64,000 nucleotides of DNA from JADZAI01 sp046348585 (GTDB lineage: Bacteria > Pseudomonadota > Alphaproteobacteria > Micropepsales > Micropepsaceae): the NCBI GenBank assembly GCA_046348585.1, contig JAXMDZ010000010.1, forward strand, positions 1 through 64,000, in the 5' to 3' direction. Positions 24,907 to 34,089 of the stretch are shown here, in pieces. A program made the position numbers and the translations under genes. Each line of letters begins with the position of its first letter. The stretch's first letter is position 1. The notes under the pieces were generated by a model. That model was not told where the DNA came from. It did no database searches and was given only the letters and a program-made list of their open reading frames with translations.

Positions 24907-27210
24907 TTAGCCGCGGCTGAGGAAGGCGGCGATCACTTTCTTCTCGCCCGCCTCGTCGAATTTGACGGTCAGCTTGTTGCCGTCGGCATGGACGACGCGG
25001 CCCCGGCCGAACTTGGCGTGCCGCACCGTGTCGCCGCGCGCGAAGCCGGCGCCGTCGGGGTCGCTGCGGGCGACGAGGGTCGCCTGCGCCTCGATCACCG
25101 GCGGCCGGGGGCGCAGGCCGCCGGGCTGCACCTGGGACTGGGCGCGCCGCCAGCCGGGGCTGTCATAGGCGCTGGAGAAATCGGCCTGCGACCAGCGGTT
25201 CTCGGCGAAACCCGTGCGGCCGGCGAAGCCGCCGCCGACGCCCTCTTTCAGCTCCACCGCGCCCGGCGGCAGTTCCGAGACGAAGCGCGAGGGGATCGCG
25301 CTCTGCCACAGGCCGTGGGTGCGGCGGTTGGCGGCGTAGGAGATCTGCACCCGCTTCTTGCCGCGCGTGATGCCGACATAGGCGAGGCGGCGTTCCTCCT
25401 CCAGCCCGGCGAGACCGTTCTCGTCCATCGAGCGCTGCGAGGGGAAGAGGCCCTCTTCCCAGCCGGGCAGGAAGACGGTGTCGAACTCCAGCCCCTTCGC
25501 GCCGTGCAGGGTCATGATCGAAACCTTGTCGCCGGTCTCGTTCTGCTCGGCCTCCATGACCAGCGAGACATGCTCCAGGAACCCGGTCAGGTTCTCGAAG
25601 CCCTCCATCGAGCGGATGAGTTCCTTGAGATTGTCGAGACGGCCTTCGGCTTCCACCGATTTGTCGGCCTGCCACATCTCGATATAGCCCGACTCCTCCA
25701 GCACCAGCGTCGCGAGATCGGGGTGGGGCAGGCTCGTCATCGCCGCCCGCCAGCGGTCGAAGCCGTCCATCAGCTGGCGCAGGCTGGTGCGCGCCTTGCC
25801 GGTCATCTCGTCGCTGGAGGAAAGGTGGCGCGCCGCGACGCTCAGCGACACGGCCATGCGCCGCGCCGCCACCTGCACGTCCTGCATCGCCTTGTCGCCG
25901 ATGCCGCGCTTGGGCTTGTTGACGATGCGCTCGAAGGCGAGATCGTCGTCGCCCTGCGCGACCACGCGCAGATAGGCGAGAGCGTCGCGGATCTCCTGAC
26001 GCTCGTAGAAGCGCGGACCGCCGATCACCCGATAGGGCAGGCCGACCGCGACGAAGCGTTCCTCGAACTCGCGCATCTGGTGCGAGGCGCGCACCAGGAT
26101 CGCCGCCGAGGCGAGGCGCTCGCCGCGCTTCTGCATCGCCTCAAGCTCGTCGGCGATCTGGCGCGCTTCCTCCTCGGCGTCCCAGACCGACAGCACCGCG
26201 ACCGGGCCGCCGCTCGCCGCCTCGGTATGCAGCGTCTTGCCGTGCCGGCTGCGGTTTTCCTTGATGAGGCCCGAGGCGGCGCTGAGGATTTCGGGCGTCG
26301 AGCGGTAATTGCGCTCCAGGCGGATCACCTTCGCGCCCGGATAGTCGCGCTCGAACGAAAGGATGTTATCGACCTCCGCGCCGCGCCAGCCATAGATCGA
26401 CTGGTCGTCGTCGCCGACGCAGCAGATATTGTTGCGCGGTTCGGCCAGCAGCTTCAGCCATTGGTGCTGGGCGACGTTGGTGTCCTGATACTCGTCCACC
26501 AGGATATAGACGAAGCGGCGGCGATACTCCTCCAGCACGTCGGGATTCTCGCGCAGCACCTTGATCGTGGAGAGCAGCAGGTCGCCGAAATCGGCGGCGT
26601 TCAGCTCGGCGAGACGCTGCTGGTAGGCGGCATAGAGGATCGCCCCCTTGCCGGCGGCGTAGCCGTAGGTCTCGCCGTTCGGCACGTCGGCCGGCAGCCA
26701 GCCGCGATTCTTCCAGCGGTCGATCAGCGCCGCGAGCTGGCGCGGCGGGTGGCGCTTCTCGTCGAGATCGGCGGCGGCGACGACCTGCTTGATCAGGCGC
26801 AGCTGATCGTCGGCGTCGAGGATGGTGAAATTGGATTTGAGGCCGGCGAGTTCCGCATGGCGGCGCAGCATCCGCGCGCCGATCGAGTGGAAGGTGCCGA
26901 GCCACTGCATCCCCTCGACCACGCCGCCGATGAGCAGGCCGATGCGCTCCTTCATCTCGCGCGCCGCCTTGTTGGTGAAGGTGACGGCGAGGATCTGTCC
27001 CGGATAGGCGCGGCGCGCATAGAGGAGGTGGGCAAGCCGGGTCGTCAGCACGCGCGTCTTGCCGGTGCCGGCCCCGGCGAGCACCAGCACCGGACCGTCG
27101 GAGGCCAGCACCGCCTCGCGCTGCTCGGGGTTCAGGCCCGTGAGGTAGGGCGGCTCGCCGGACACCGGCGCCGCCGCCTCGCTGAGGGCGTCTTCGAACG
27201 ACTGGGACAT
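24907..27210 (-). CDS. uvrD: UvrD/PcrA-type ATP-dependent DNA helicase
   Basis: A superfamily 1A helicase of 767 residues acting in nucleotide-excision and mismatch repair and in replication. Visible motifs are Q-motif LNPEQREAVL, Walker A AGAGTGKTRVLTTRLA, motif Ia TFTNKAAREM, Walker B DEYQDTN, motif III DDDQSIYGWRGA, motif IV IRLERNYRS and motif V TLHGAKGLEFDTVF. The C-terminal 45 residues (VRHAKFGRGRVV, LTVKFDEAGEKKV) form the Tudor-like RNA-polymerase-binding domain seen in PcrA/UvrD. Either name fits. Confidence 0.94.
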   Translation of the reverse strand: MSQSFEDALSEAAAPVSGEPPYLTGLNPEQREAVLASDGPVLVLAGAGTGKTRVLTTRLAHLLYARRAYPGQILAVTFTNKAAREMKERIGLLIGGVVEGMQWLGTFHSIGARMLRRHAELAGLKSNFTILDADDQLRLIKQVVAAADLDEKRHPPRQLAALIDRWKNRGWLPADVPNGETYGYAAGKGAILYAAYQQRLAELNAADFGDLLLSTIKVLRENPDVLEEYRRRFVYILVDEYQDTNVAQHQWLKLLAEPRNNICCVGDDDQSIYGWRGAEVDNILSFERDYPGAKVIRLERNYRSTPEILSAASGLIKENRSRHGKTLHTEAASGGPVAVLSVWDAEEEARQIADELEAMQKRGERLASAAILVRASHQMREFEERFVAVGLPYRVIGGPRFYERQEIRDALAYLRVVAQGDDDLAFERIVNKPKRGIGDKAMQDVQVAARRMAVSLSVAARHLSSSDEMTGKARTSLRQLMDGFDRWRAAMTSLPHPDLATLVLEESGYIEMWQADKSVEAEGRLDNLKELIRSMEGFENLTGFLEHVSLVMEAEQNETGDKVSIMTLHGAKGLEFDTVFLPGWEEGLFPSQRSMDENGLAGLEEERRLAYVGITRGKKRVQISYAANRRTHGLWQSAIPSRFVSELPPGAVELKEGVGGGFAGRTGFAENRWSQADFSSAYDSPGWRRAQSQVQPGGLRPRPPVIEAQATLVARSDPDGAGFARGDTVRHAKFGRGRVVHADGNKLTVKFDEAGEKKVIAAFLSRG

Positions 27211-27271
27211 GCACCGCTTTTAGGGCCGCCGGGGCCGCCGCGCCACGCGAAGTTTGCGCGGCCGCCGCCGC

Positions 27272-27916
27272 TCAGTCCGGCAGCACGAATTCCGGCGGCA
27301 ACAGGCGGTAGCAGGGGCCGAGTTCGGCGCATTCGCCGCTGAAGATCGCCTCCATCAGCCAGTCGTCGGAAAGCTGGTCCCAGGTGCAGCCCTCGACCGC
27401 CGGTTCGGGCGCGTCGGAATAGCGGAAATCGCAGGGCGAACGGGTCAGCGTCACCGGCTCGACCAGCGAGGAGGCGGCGCTGTGCGCGGTGCCCGCCGCC
27501 GCGTCGGCGCTGGTGAAGGTGACGTCGAGCCAGAAGGAGACCGCGCCTTCGGGATCGTGCTCGTCGCGGAACTGGATGACGACGTGCGGCCCGTCGGAGG
27601 GCTTCGCCCACCAGCGCCCGACGCCCAGCCATTGCTTGCCGTCGGCGATGCTGACCGTTTCGGCCCCGGCCATGCCGTCGAGCGCCAGGAAGGCGCGGTC
27701 GTGGAAATTGGTCTTCTCCACGACCCAGCCGCCGGTGAGATCGGGCGGGTAGGCGACGGTCGATTCGACCGGCGCGGCGGGGGCTGGCGGCGGCGCGCCG
27801 GGGTCGGGCGGGGAGGGCTGCAAGGCCCCGCCCAGCGAGACCGGCGCGTCTTGAGCGAAGGCGGCGGGCGCGAGGCAGAGCGCCGCCGCGAGGCTCAGCA
27901 CGACGACAGGGCGCAT
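27272..27916 (-). CDS. Secreted protein of unknown function
   Basis: The chosen start (27916) has AAGGG nine bases upstream. An ATG nine bases earlier (27925) is possible. The 214-residue product has a Sec signal peptide ending near AAFAQD, then a Pro-rich stretch and a domain with a beta-rich look (TGGWVVEKTNFHDRAFLALD, GPHVVIQFRDEHDPEGA) and four cysteines in the last 60 residues (SPCDF, EGCTW, GECAELGPCY), possibly two disulfides. I do not recognise the family. It diverges from the methyltransferase gene across a 138-base gap. Confidence 0.7.
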   Translation of the reverse strand: MRPVVVLSLAAALCLAPAAFAQDAPVSLGGALQPSPPDPGAPPPAPAAPVESTVAYPPDLTGGWVVEKTNFHDRAFLALDGMAGAETVSIADGKQWLGVGRWWAKPSDGPHVVIQFRDEHDPEGAVSFWLDVTFTSADAAAGTAHSAASSLVEPVTLTRSPCDFRYSDAPEPAVEGCTWDQLSDDWLMEAIFSGECAELGPCYRLLPPEFVLPD

Positions 27917-27974
27917 CGTCTCCATCCCTTGCAATTGACAGGACGGATATTCGGCCACCAACTCGCGGTTGCCG

Positions 27975-27988
27975 TTGACCTCCGTCAA
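27975..27988. promoter_or_regulatory. Inverted repeat in a divergent promoter region
   Basis: TTGAC (27975-27979) and GTCAA (27984-27988) form a 5-bp inverted repeat around CTCC in the 138-base gap between a minus-strand secreted protein and the plus-strand methyltransferase. A TTGACA word lies at 27935-27940. This could be an operator serving both directions. The evidence is only the symmetry and location. Confidence 0.3.
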
Positions 27989-28054
27989 TGGCGGCGCGCC
28001 GGGGGGCGCCAACGACAGAACAGCCCGCCGCGACGGGCCGGGGGAGAGGACGCG

Positions 28055-28891
28055 ATGGCCGAAGGTAACGCCGACCAGATCGCCTATTGGAACGCCGCCT
28101 CGGGCCGCAAATGGGCCGAGGACGCCGACAAGATGGACGCGATGATGCGCGAGATGGCGGACGCCGCCATCGCCGCCGCCTCGCCCGCGCCCGGCGAGAC
28201 GGTGATCGACGTCGGCTGCGGCTCGGGCGGCACCACGCTGCTGCTGGCCGATGCGGTCGGCGCGCACGGCCATGTGCTCGGCATCGACGTGTCGCATCCG
28301 ATGCTGGAGGTCGCGCGGGCCCGCGCGGGGGGCCGCGAGAACGTCTCGTTCCTGGAAGCCGACGCCTCCTCGCATGTGTTCCACGGCCGGGGGGCCGACC
28401 TTCTGTTCTCGAAGTTCGGCGTCATGTTCTTCGCCGATCCGGAAGCGGCCTTCCGCAATCTGCATCAGGCGCTCAAGCCGAGCGGACGGATCGCCTTCAT
28501 CTGCTGGCGGCCGATGGCGGACAATCCCTTCGCCCTGCTGCCGACCCAGGCGGCGCTGAAGCATCTGCCGCCGCAGCCCCGGCCCGATCCCAATGCGCCC
28601 GGTCCCTTCGCTTTCGCCGACGCCGTGCGGGTCGGCCACATCCTGACGCAGGCCGGCTTCAAGACGCCCGCCTTCGCGACCTTCGACACGACCATGGTCG
28701 TCGGCCGCAAGCCGGAAAGCGCGGCGAAGGAGGCGGTGCTGGTCGGCATGGCCTCGCGGCTTCTGATGAACGAAAGCGACGAGCTGAAGGCCCAGGTGAT
28801 CGAGGAACTGACCGAAACCTATCGCGGCCATCTCGGCCCCGACGGCGTGACCCTGCCGGCCCGGTGCTGGATCGTCACCGCGAGCGCCTGA
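28055..28891 (+). CDS. Class I SAM-dependent methyltransferase
   Basis: A 278-residue methyltransferase whose start ATG follows GGGGAGAGGA by four bases. Motif I is VIDVGCGSGGTTLLLA near residues 50-65, followed by GIDVSHPMLEVARARA and an acidic motif around SFLEADASSH. The N-terminal IAYWNAASGRKWAEDADKMD is common in small-molecule methyltransferases of the UbiE/COQ5-like type. The substrate is unknown. The next gene starts 12 bases later, so co-transcription is likely. Confidence 0.85.
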   Translation: MAEGNADQIAYWNAASGRKWAEDADKMDAMMREMADAAIAAASPAPGETVIDVGCGSGGTTLLLADAVGAHGHVLGIDVSHPMLEVARARAGGRENVSFLEADASSHVFHGRGADLLFSKFGVMFFADPEAAFRNLHQALKPSGRIAFICWRPMADNPFALLPTQAALKHLPPQPRPDPNAPGPFAFADAVRVGHILTQAGFKTPAFATFDTTMVVGRKPESAAKEAVLVGMASRLLMNESDELKAQVIEELTETYRGHLGPDGVTLPARCWIVTASA

Positions 28892-28902
28892 CGGACGCCC
28901 GG

Positions 28903-30198
28903 GTGCGCATTCTCGTCCTCGGCGCCTACGGCGTCATCGGCAGCGCCGTGACGGCGCGGCTGGCGCGCGACGGCCACACCGTGCGCGCCGCCGGGCGCGA
29001 GGCGGGGCGCGCGCTGCGGCGGCTGGGCGAGATGGAATTCGTGCGGGTGGACCTCGCCCATGCCGACACGCCGCAGATCTGGCTGCCGCTGCTTCAGGGC
29101 GTCGATGCGGTCGTCCATGCGGCCGGAACGCTTCAGGACGGCCTCAACGACAATGTGCGGGCGGTGCAGCTTCTGGGCACGCGGGCGCTCTACGACGCCT
29201 GCCGCGAGGCCGGCGTGCGGCGGGTGATCCACATCTCGGCGCTCGGCGCCGACATGGCCGCCGACACCACCTTCATGACCACCAAGGCCGAGGCCGACGC
29301 CAGCCTCGCGGCCAGCGATCTCGACTGGTTCATCCTGAAACCGGCGCTGGTGATCGCCCGCCAGCCCTATGGCGGCACGGCGATGCTGAAGGCGCTCAGC
29401 GCCCTGCCGGGCTTCGTGCCCGTTCCGCCCGGAACCTCACCGATCCAGACGGTCGATGTGGACGACATCGCCGAAACGGTGGCGCGTCTGGTCGTCTCGG
29501 ACGGGCCGTTCCGCCGGGTCTTCGATCTCGCCCATCCGACCCTGCACACGCTGGGCGGCATCGCCTCGGCCTACCGGGCCTGGCTCGGCCTCGCGCCCGC
29601 GCCGGTGGCGACGGTCCACGGCTTCGCCATGTCGGCCGCCTTCGCTGTCGGCGGCCTCTTCGCCTGGCTCGGCTGGCGCAATCCGGCGCGCTCCAATGCC
29701 GGGCTGGCGCTGGCGGCGGGCGTGGCGGGCGCGCCGGAGGCCTGGATGGCGGCGACCGGCATCGCGCCGCGTTCTCTCGCCGAGTCGCTCGCCCGCTCGC
29801 CGGCCGGCGTGCCGGACCTCTGGCACGCGCGGCTGTTCCTGCTGAAGCCGGTGATCTTCGCGGCGCTCGCCCTCTTCTGGATCGTCAGCGGCCTCGTCGC
29901 GCTGGGGCCGGGCTGGGCGCAGGCCGAAGCCGTGCTGGCGGCGGCGGGGTTCGGCGGCCTTGCGCCTCATGCGCTGGTGGCGACCGCGACGCTCGACATC
30001 CTCATCGGCGCGGCGATCGCGCTGCGCCGCACGGCGGCGGCGGGCCTTGCGCTGTCGGCCCTCGTGACGCTCGGCTATCTCGTTGGCGGGACGCTGATGC
30101 TGCCGGATCTGTGGGCGGACGCGCTCGGCCCGCTGGTCAAGACCGGCCCGCTTCTGCTGCTGACGGCGGTGGCGGCGGCGCTGCTGCCGAGCCGCTAG
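28903..30198 (+). CDS. NAD(P)-binding protein with C-terminal DoxX-like membrane domain
   Basis: GTG 28903 starts a 431-residue fusion. Residues 1-250 are an atypical short-chain dehydrogenase/NmrA-type Rossmann domain (RILVLGAYGVIGSAVTARLA, VDAVVHAAGTLQD, HISALGADM, TKAEADASL). The last 130 residues hold four hydrophobic helices of DoxX-like character (PVIFAALALFWIVSGLVALG, TLDILIGAAIALRRT, LVTLGYLVGGTLMLP). The NAD-binding part should be cytoplasmic and membrane-tethered. It sits 1 base before a DUF2269 gene, a pairing I recall in other proteobacteria, which suggests a shared but unknown function. Confidence 0.82.
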   Translation: MRILVLGAYGVIGSAVTARLARDGHTVRAAGREAGRALRRLGEMEFVRVDLAHADTPQIWLPLLQGVDAVVHAAGTLQDGLNDNVRAVQLLGTRALYDACREAGVRRVIHISALGADMAADTTFMTTKAEADASLAASDLDWFILKPALVIARQPYGGTAMLKALSALPGFVPVPPGTSPIQTVDVDDIAETVARLVVSDGPFRRVFDLAHPTLHTLGGIASAYRAWLGLAPAPVATVHGFAMSAAFAVGGLFAWLGWRNPARSNAGLALAAGVAGAPEAWMAATGIAPRSLAESLARSPAGVPDLWHARLFLLKPVIFAALALFWIVSGLVALGPGWAQAEAVLAAAGFGGLAPHALVATATLDILIGAAIALRRTAAAGLALSALVTLGYLVGGTLMLPDLWADALGPLVKTGPLLLLTAVAAALLPSR

Positions 30199-30199
30199 G

Positions 30200-30667
30200 A
30201 TGACGCTGTTTCTCCTTCTCAAGCTGCTCCACATCGTCGGCGCGACGGTCCTGTTCGGCACCGGCGCGGGCATCGCCTTCTTCATGCTGATCGCCCACCG
30301 CACGGGCGACGCGGCGGCGATCGCCCATGTCGCGGGCACCGTCGTGCTGGCCGATACGATCTTCACGGCGACGGCGGTGATCGTGCAGCCGCTGACCGGC
30401 TGGGCGCTGGCGGTGGAGGCGGGCTACGGCTTCGAGGACTGGATCGCCGCCTCGCTGGCGCTCTACGTCCTCACTGGCGCGTGCTGGCTGCCGGTCGTCT
30501 GGATCCAGATCAGGATGCGCGACCTGGCGCGGGCCGCCGCCGCGTCGGGCGCGCCGCTGCCGCCGCTCTATCGTCGGCTTTTCGCCGTCTGGTTCGCCTG
30601 CGGCATTCCGGCCTTCGCCGCCGTGACGGCGATTTTCGCCTTGATGATCTTCCGGCCCTCTCTATGA
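30200..30667 (+). CDS. DUF2269 family integral membrane protein
   Basis: This 155-residue protein has four membrane helices and the family-type start LLLKLLHIVGATVLFGTGAGIAFF with a conserved His in the first helix, a second helix at VVLADTIFTATAVIVQPLTG, and a C-terminal WFACGIPAFAAVTAIFALMI. It immediately follows the Rossmann/DoxX-like gene and is probably translated with it. The function of DUF2269 proteins is not established. The helical His residues could suggest heme or metal binding, but that is speculation. Confidence 0.8.
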   Translation: MTLFLLLKLLHIVGATVLFGTGAGIAFFMLIAHRTGDAAAIAHVAGTVVLADTIFTATAVIVQPLTGWALAVEAGYGFEDWIAASLALYVLTGACWLPVVWIQIRMRDLARAAAASGAPLPPLYRRLFAVWFACGIPAFAAVTAIFALMIFRPSL

Positions 30668-30677
30668 CGGGGACCGG

Positions 30678-30695
30678 GCCGGAGCCCGCTCCGGC
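30678..30695 (+). terminator. GC-rich hairpin between DUF2269 and P450 genes
   Basis: GCCGGAGC (30678-30685) pairs perfectly with GCTCCGGC (30688-30695) over a 2-base loop. There is no T run, so it is a weak terminator candidate or an mRNA-stability hairpin. Confidence 0.35.
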
Positions 30696-30728
30696 CGGCC
30701 GCACGCCCTACGCCCGGATGGTCCCGCC

Positions 30729-32150
30729 ATGAACCAGGCCCGCGCCGCAGAACCTCCACGCCGCGATCCGCTCCGTCCGGCGGCGCCGCAGCCGCTCCCG
30801 GCGATCGTCAAGCCCGGCCTCAAGGACGTGATCAGGTTCGTCAACCGGGCGCGAATCAATCTGGTTTCGGCCTTCGACGAGGCCGTCTATCGCGTGCCGA
30901 TCCTCAGGCGGCGCTCGTTCGGAGCCGATGTGTGGATCGTCTCCGAGCCGGAAGCGGTGAAGCGCGTCCTGCTCGACAACGTCGCCAATTATCCCAAGGG
31001 CGTGCAGCAGCAGCGGCGGCTGAAACCGGCGCTGGGCGACGCGCTGCTGACCGCCGAGGGCGAATCGTGGCGCTGGCAGCGCCGCACCACCGCGCCCGCC
31101 TTCCAGCACAAGCGCATCCTCGGCTTCGCGCCGGCGATGGTGGAGGCGGCGGCCGAAATGGTCGCGCGCTGGGAGGCCGAAGGCGAGGCCGAACGCGACA
31201 TCGCCGCCGAGATGATGGGCCTCACCTACGAGGTCTTGTCGCGCACCGTCTTCGGCCGCGACGCGCGCATCGACGCGCGGCGCATGGGCGAGGCGTTCGG
31301 CCTCTATTTCGATACGGTCGGCCGGCTCGACATGGCGGCCGTCTTCAACCTGCCCGAATGGGTGCCGACGCTGGGCCGCCTGCGGGCGCGTCCGGCGCTG
31401 CGCTTCTTTCAGGGCGAGGTCGGGCGCATCGTCGCCGAGCGCCGGGCGCTGATGGCCCGCGACCCGGCGGCCGCGCCCGACGATCTGCTCACCATGCTGC
31501 TGACGGCGCGCGATCCCGAGGACGGCCGCCCGATGGACGAGCAGCAGGTGATCGACAACGCCATCACCTTCATCGGGGCGGGCCACGAGACGACGGCGAA
31601 CGCGCTCTGCTGGACGCTCTATCTGCTCTCCGCCTTCCCGTGGGCGGAGGCGCGGGTGAGCGAGGAGCTTGAGCGCGTGCTGGGCGGGCGGACGCCGACC
31701 GCCGCCGACATCGACGGCCTCGTCTATCTGCGTCAGGTGCTGGACGAGGCGATGCGGCTCTATCCGCCCGCGCCCGCTTCCTCGGCCGCGAGGCGGCAGG
31801 CGCAGACGAGCTGGGCGGCGCGCCGGTGAAGCCAGGCACGCAGATCGCGTCGTCTCGCCCTGGATTCTCCACCGCCACCGCACGCTATGGGACGAGCCCG
31901 AGCTGTTCGATCCCGAACGCTTCGCCCCGGAGCGGCGCGAGGCGATCCACCGCTTCGCCTTCATCCCGTTCAGGGCGGGGCCGCGCATCTGCATCGGCAT
32001 GGCCTTCGCGTTGCAGGAGGCGATGCTGCTGCTCGCCGTCATCGCAACGCTACCGCCTGACGGTGCGGCCGGGCTTCACGGTGATGCCGCTCGCCACCAT
32101 CACGCTGCGCCCCAGGGCGGCCTGCCGATGCGGCTGGAGCTGCCGGGCCT
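30729..32150 (+). pseudogene. Cytochrome P450, 3' third broken by frameshifts
   Basis: A heme monooxygenase, intact for 350 residues and then shifted at least four times. The N-terminal part reads cleanly and includes the I-helix FIGAGHETTANAL and ExxR as DEAMRLYPPAP. After about 31778 the continuation is LGREAAGADELGGAPVKPG in frame 2, then from about 31850 SPWILHRHRTLWDEP and the heme loop FRAGPRICIGMAFALQ in frame 1, then RYRLTVRPGFTVMP in frame 2, then GGLPMRLELPG. Each shift fits a 1-2 base loss, one in a run of Cs near 32113. This is where the damaged segment begins, and I expect the real gene to be intact. The end is approximate. Confidence 0.85.
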
Positions 32151-32240
32151 GAAGCGGCATCCGCTCGCGCCGGACCGCAGTTCCTTCCTCATGGCCGCCC
32201 TTGAGGCAGCCATCCAGCCCGCCGGTGGGCGCGAGACTGG

Positions 32241-32263
32241 ATGGCCGGGTCAGGCCCGGCCAT
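32241..32263. repeat. REP-like palindrome
   Basis: ATGGCCGGG (32241-32249) and CCCGGCCAT (32255-32263) form a perfect 9-bp stem with a 5-base loop, flanked by CTGG on the left and GAGG on the right. Its form, a GG(C/A)CGGG-TCA-CCCGG core, matches short palindromic intergenic repeats that I recall from alphaproteobacterial genomes. It lies between the P450 3' end and the convergent DUF4169 gene, the usual place for such elements. Only this copy is evident in the window. Confidence 0.6.
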
Positions 32264-32310
32264 GAGGAGGGGATCGTCTCGGTCAGTCCATTGCCGACAT
32301 GCGCTGGCCC

Positions 32311-32486
32311 TCACTCGTCCAGCTTCTTGCCCGCGAGTCGCGGTCGGCCTTGGCGCGTTCGGCCTCGGCCGCCTGCCGCTCGGCCTTGGTGCGGCCGAAC
32401 TTGGCGCGGTTGGCCTCGGCGGTGCGCTCCTTCTCGGTGCGGGCCTTGGCCTTGCGGACCGATTTCAGATTGACGATCTCAGCCAT
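32311..32486 (-). pseudogene. DUF4169 family protein (one frameshift)
   Basis: A small, highly charged cytoplasmic protein of about 58 residues when corrected. It begins MAEIVNLKSVRKAKARTEKE and contains NRAKFGRTKAERQAAEAE, the DUF4169 pattern. Near the end a lost base hides the expected KKLDE stop (TGA at 32313-32311). As written the frame runs on a little further to 32283. Its ATG overlaps the corrected stop of the GST gene upstream (ATGGCTGA), so they are coupled. The function of the family is unknown. Confidence 0.72.
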
Positions 32487-33079
32487 TGTCCTTCGCCCCG
32501 GCGCGCGAAGGCCGGCCGCACGACGCAGCGCTTCGCATAGTCGGCGATCGCCGCCGATTGCGGCATGATCGGGCTCTGACCGAACATGGCGAAGGTGCCG
32601 CCGAACAATATGTCCGCGCCGCTGAAATCGTCGCCCAGCAGATAGGGCCAGTCCTTCAGCGTGTTCTCAAGAAGGTGGGCGACCGCATAGATCACCTTCA
32701 CCCACCCGGCGGTGCCGCGCGGCGCCTCGGTATTGAGAAAAGCGCGAGACGAAGGACGGCTCCATCACGCCCGCATAATACGCGAGCCAGGTCAGATACG
32801 GCCCGCGCTTCGCATCGCCGATCCGCGGCCCCAGCCCCGCCTCGGGGAAGAGGTCGGTCAGATAGAGCACGATCGCCGCCCGCTCGTGGATCAGCGCGCC
32901 GTCATGCAGCAGGGCAGGCACCTTGCCGTGCGGATGCGGATGGCGAAGTCCAGCCCCTCCTCGCTGCCGGCCCGGCGGATGGTGACGCGGCGGATGTCGT
33001 AGGCCGCGCCCAGCTCCTCCAGCAACCAGATGATGCCGGTCGAGCGCGACTGGGGCGAATGGATGAGGGTGAAGGTCAT
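32479..33079 (-). pseudogene. Glutathione S-transferase family protein (frameshifted)
   Basis: The pieces lie in three frames: MTFTLIHSPQSRSTGIIWLLEELG (thioredoxin-like N domain), then GKVPALLHDGALIHERAAIV LYLTDLFPEAGLGP (cis-Pro loop and the E-S/R region), then YLLGDDFSGADILFGGTFAM, the N-capping box of the C domain. Together they make a normal GST of about 200 residues. The frame changes near 32930 and 32710 and close to the 3' end fit base loss. The gene is probably intact in the organism. The substrate is unknown. Confidence 0.78.
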
Positions 33080-33152
33080 GGCCAGTTCCGGGTTGGAACA
33101 ATACAAGAACAGATTGGCGCGCCCGCGTCAAACCGTTTGGCGCAGCAGCCCC

Positions 33153-33359
33153 TCAGGCGGCCGACGACATAGACGCGGATGGCGCTCGACAGCAGGCTTC
33201 GCCCGGGCCTGCGTCGGCACGTCGATCTCGGCGACCAGCGCGGCGACGAGCACTTCCTCGGCGCGGGCGATCTCCTTCAGCGTCTCCCAGAACACCGGCT
33301 CCAGCGAGATCGGTGCGGTGCCCGGCGATGGTCAGCGAGCGTTTGACTTCACGGCTCAT
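33153..33359 (-). pseudogene. Ribbon-helix-helix domain protein (frameshifted)
   Basis: The start MSREVKRSLTIAGHRT is characteristic of the RHH_4-type ribbon-helix-helix family, small DNA-binding proteins of 70-80 residues. The continuation (PVFWETLKEIARAEEVLVAA) appears in other frames on the minus strand, so at least two bases are missing. Its ATG overlaps the end of the NUDIX frame by 4 bases. In Alphaproteobacteria such genes often neighbour fumC, DUF4169 and sspB. The exact end is uncertain. Confidence 0.68.
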
Positions 33360-34024
33360 GGATCGAACCCCCAGCGCCGCCTCAAGCGCGCGCGGTGGCG
33401 AGCAAACCACAACATGGCGATGATCGTGAAGCCGTGAAGGCCGGTCCTCGTCGATCGCCGCCAGCACGGCGTCGGGCGAGGCAGCAGGCTCGTCGCCTTG
33501 ATGCTTCGCCAGCATGTTGATGCTGTTGATGGGTATCGTCGCGCGCACGAACTCGGCCTCGGCGCGTTTTCCGGCGGTGCGCGGCGCGGCGGCATCGGCC
33601 CGGGCGGCGAAGAGATGCGCTCGCCGAAGCGAAGGCCGGTAGAGAACAGCCAGGTGAGCGGGCACGATGTCGGTGGGCTCGATCCCCAGTTCCTCGGCGA
33701 CCGTCTCGCGGCGCGCCGCCTGCTCGGGCGTCTCGCCCGGCTCGATCAGCCCGGCGAACGTTCGACGATAGGGCAGGCAGGCCCGCGAGATAGACCGGAA
33801 AGCGGAACTGGCGGTGGGCACCACCGTCGCGTTCAGGGTCATAGGCGACGATCGCGGCGATGCCGCCGATCTCGTAAACGTCGCAGGCGACGTCCAGCGG
33901 CCCGTGCGCGGTGGCGATGACGCCCTCGTGCCGCACGGGCTGCGATAGCCGCGAAACGCGTCTCGGCGCGATGGCCGCCGAACTCGGCGATCCGGTCGCC
34001 CGCCGCGTGTTCGTCGCCCGCCAT
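33356..34024 (-). pseudogene. NUDIX hydrolase (frameshifted)
   Basis: The NUDIX box is readable in one frame: GLIEPGETPEQAARRETV then AEELGIEP, matching G-x5-E-x7-R-E-x2-E-E-x-G apart from one extra residue. Upstream, in another frame, PLDVACDVYEIGGIAAIVAY and FRFPVYLAGLP resemble the N-terminal domain of ADP-ribose pyrophosphatases, and downstream FHGFTIIAMLWFA-like sequence ends the protein. I suggest an ADP-sugar diphosphatase. The start at 34024 (MAGDEH) and the end overlapping the RHH gene are best estimates because of several frame changes. Confidence 0.7.
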
Positions 34025-34089
34025 GATCCGTCCGCCTGTCGCAAGCCGCAGCGGCAGCAGCGGCGCGGCGCGCGGGCGTCACGCGGACG

